35,691 nt of DNA, from positions 1 through 35,691 of the forward strand of contig JAENWF010000023.1 in the NCBI GenBank assembly GCA_016650215.1. The letters are read 5' to 3'. Origin of the DNA: Thermoanaerobaculia bacterium (lineage in GTDB: Bacteria; Acidobacteriota; Thermoanaerobaculia; Gp7-AA8). The notes below the pieces were generated by a model. That model searched no databases, was not told where the DNA came from, and saw nothing but the letters and a program-made list of their open reading frames with translations. The position numbers were made by a program, and so were the translations under genes. Every line of letters starts with the position of its first letter. Within the stretch, counting starts at the first letter, position 1. Of this stretch, positions 34,362 through 35,691 are shown piece by piece.

Positions 34362-34421
34362 GGTCAGGTCTTGATTTTTGCGTTTGGAGATGGTTAAAAC
34401 GCAAAAATCAAGACCTGACCC
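34361..34421. repeat. REP-like perfect inverted repeat, first copy
   Basis: Perfect 25-bp arms, beginning GGGTCAGGTCTTGATTTTTG (34361-34385 and 34397-34421), enclose an 11-base loop (GGAGATGGTTA). The sequence type resembles repeats moved by REP-associated (RAYT) transposases. It starts on the last base of the vanX-like stop codon and is AT-richer than its surroundings. Confidence 0.93.
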
Positions 34422-34503
34422 CACGTTCTCTATGACTCCACATTGCGTAGAAAAAGCGAGCTGGAAGCGGACGAAAAAGGTAGAAGTTCTCTACGCTGAG
34501 GGA

Positions 34504-34564
34504 GGGTCAGGTCTTGATTTTTGCGTTTCGAGACGGCTGAAACGCAAAAATCAAGACCTGACCC
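34504..34564. repeat. REP-like perfect inverted repeat, second copy
   Basis: Same 25-bp arms as the first copy (34504-34528 and 34540-34564) with identical arm sequence but a different loop (CGAGACGGCTG). The loop differences, set against identical arms, show selection or conversion of the stem. It lies 10 bases from the 3' end of the convergent porin gene; the 82-base spacer between copies has no gene. Confidence 0.93.
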
Positions 34565-34574
34565 CATTGAGGAA

Positions 34575-35691
34575 CTAGAAGCGCGTCACCATGGAGATCG
34601 AGCCGACTTTGAAGTTGTCGGACGTGTCGTAGGCTGCGTCGATCTGGAAGCGTGGCCACGCGAGGCCGGCTCCGACCGAAAAGTGATTCTGATCGTCACC
34701 CTTGGGATAAAGCGCGGCCTGGCCCACGCGATTGAACGTGTCGAGCGGACCGCGGTAGGTCAGCGAATGTGCCGGGTCGCGCCAGTAACCTGCGCGCACG
34801 GCAATCGGGATCTTTGTCGAGAAGAAGTACTCCGCTCCTACGCGGAGCTCGAGAACGTCGTCGATCTCGTACGCCTCCTGACCGAGGTCACCGACACGAG
34901 CCGAGAAAAATTCGTCGGCAAGATTCGAGTACCACACCTGGACCGCGTCAACGTTGATCGTCAGTACCGGAATCGGACGGACGGAGATGCCCAGCCCCGC
35001 GATATCGGGCATGTGAAACGAGGTTTCGGCAAGCTGGATGAGCTCGTTGTCGCTCTGCTCACCTGCAAAAAACGATGGAGTGATGAATCTGGGACCCTGC
35101 TTATAGACGCCACCGATGCTGATCTTCTCCGACGGGCTCCACTTGAAGCCACCGGTAAAGGTGACATCGGTCTCTGTCTCGATCTGGAGGTCATCGCCCA
35201 GGGCGTTCACTGTGCCGGTGCCTTGCGCCAGAATTGCCTGAACGTTGAAATCATCATCGAAGATGATCGTGAACGCGCGCTCCGTGAACGTCTGGTAGCG
35301 CGCAGATGCTCCCACCGAAAATTTCGGATGAATCTGCCATGCGCCGGCCAATCCGAACGTCTGCTGCTTGACGTCGAGGGCGGATGCGAAGGGGAAGAAC
35401 TCATATTCGATACAAGCGAACGGATCGTTCCGGGTGCTGCGGATGCTCTCGCATTCGGCCCGACTCACAGGACCCGTGGGGTTGTCGCGCGGCAGGAAAA
35501 AATTCGGAAGAGACTGACTCGGACTGCCGAATGATCCTTCCTCGGCAGCTACAACGCCCACACCCTCGTTGCGCAGCGGCTCGTGAAAATACGCGCCGAG
35601 AGTGAAACGGCTTCCGATCGGGAAGACGGCGCTGGCAAATGCGAGCTGGATGCGATCGCTGTGATTGGTGAATCCGGTGCGCTTGAGATCC
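34575..35691 (-). CDS. FadL/OmpP1-family outer membrane transport protein (5' end outside the window)
   Basis: The frame is open to the right edge, so the N-terminus is missing; about 371 residues are visible. It has alternating beta-strand segments (FSVGASARYQTF, KWSPSEKISIGGVYKQGP, LGISVRPIPVLTINVDAVQVWYS, ELRVGAEYFFSTKIPIAVRAGYWRDP) and ends in aromatic MVTRF, typical of outer-membrane barrels. Upstream codons read DLKRTGFTNHSDRIQLAFA. This is the FadL/TodX pattern, a channel for fatty acids or aromatic hydrophobic compounds. Being next to an aromatic-ring catabolic operon, it could bring in the substrate; this is inference, since a repeat doublet and another gene separate them. Confidence 0.85.
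   Translation of the reverse strand, partial: DLKRTGFTNHSDRIQLAFASAVFPIGSRFTLGAYFHEPLRNEGVGVVAAEEGSFGSPSQSLPNFFLPRDNPTGPVSRAECESIRSTRNDPFACIEYEFFPFASALDVKQQTFGLAGAWQIHPKFSVGASARYQTFTERAFTIIFDDDFNVQAILAQGTGTVNALGDDLQIETETDVTFTGGFKWSPSEKISIGGVYKQGPRFITPSFFAGEQSDNELIQLAETSFHMPDIAGLGISVRPIPVLTINVDAVQVWYSNLADEFFSARVGDLGQEAYEIDDVLELRVGAEYFFSTKIPIAVRAGYWRDPAHSLTYRGPLDTFNRVGQAALYPKGDDQNHFSVGAGLAWPRFQIDAAYDTSDNFKVGSISMVTRF

Overview
The window is one stretch of a high-GC bacterial chromosome, densely packed and mostly coded on the minus strand. Several traits point to an Acidobacteriota-like soil or sediment bacterium: clustered Ser/Thr kinases and FHA proteins, DUF4097 and HEAT-repeat envelope proteins next to an ECF sigma factor, FadL-type outer-membrane proteins, and several families of short palindromic repeats between genes. 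Myxococcota or Gemmatimonadota are not excluded. I saw no tRNA, rRNA, CRISPR array, intact transposase or prophage.

Layout. 1-3.2 kb: a class A penicillin-binding protein and a divergent histone-H1-like basic protein with a clear terminator. 3.2-12.5 kb: a phospho-signalling block. Six tightly spaced minus-strand genes encode a PP2C phosphatase, a periplasmic HtrA-like protease fused through a membrane helix to a cytoplasmic FHA domain, a zinc-ribbon/FHA protein, a kinase-FHA protein, a zinc-ribbon transmembrane kinase and a secreted TPR protein. A divergent FHA-GAF-adenylate cyclase faces them. 12.5-18.1 kb: small and housekeeping genes (membrane protein, CDGSH Fe-S protein, 48-residue protein, fused siroheme-decarboxylase-like regulator fold, DUF309, isocitrate dehydrogenase, AmgK-like sugar kinase, lipoprotein cyclophilin). 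18.2-22.9 kb: an envelope-stress type unit (Trm112-like protein, O-antigen ligase, ECF sigma factor, HEAT-repeat anti-sigma factor, DUF4097 protein). 23.0-27.6 kb: plus-strand secreted protein, glycosyltransferase and a membrane GGDEF-EAL protein.

27.6-33.7 kb: a five-gene, translationally coupled catabolic operon: luciferase-like flavin monooxygenase, asparaginase-II-like amidohydrolase, 2-aminomuconate-semialdehyde dehydrogenase, a 2-aminophenol-1,6-dioxygenase catalytic subunit with all expected iron ligands, and an unusual fusion of the non-catalytic dioxygenase subunit to a RidA-type 2-aminomuconate deaminase. Together the last three encode ring cleavage, oxidation and deamination of an o-aminophenol; the first two suggest an undescribed upstream step. 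33.7-35.7 kb: a VanX-like lipoprotein dipeptidase, a doublet of perfect 25-bp inverted repeats, and a FadL-type porin running off the window.

The two most notable systems are the kinase/phosphatase/FHA-protease block, which could couple cytoplasmic threonine phosphorylation to periplasmic proteolysis, and the amino-aromatic catabolic operon with its fused subunit. A third theme is that short repeat families sit exactly at gene ends and supply stop codons for unrelated genes.
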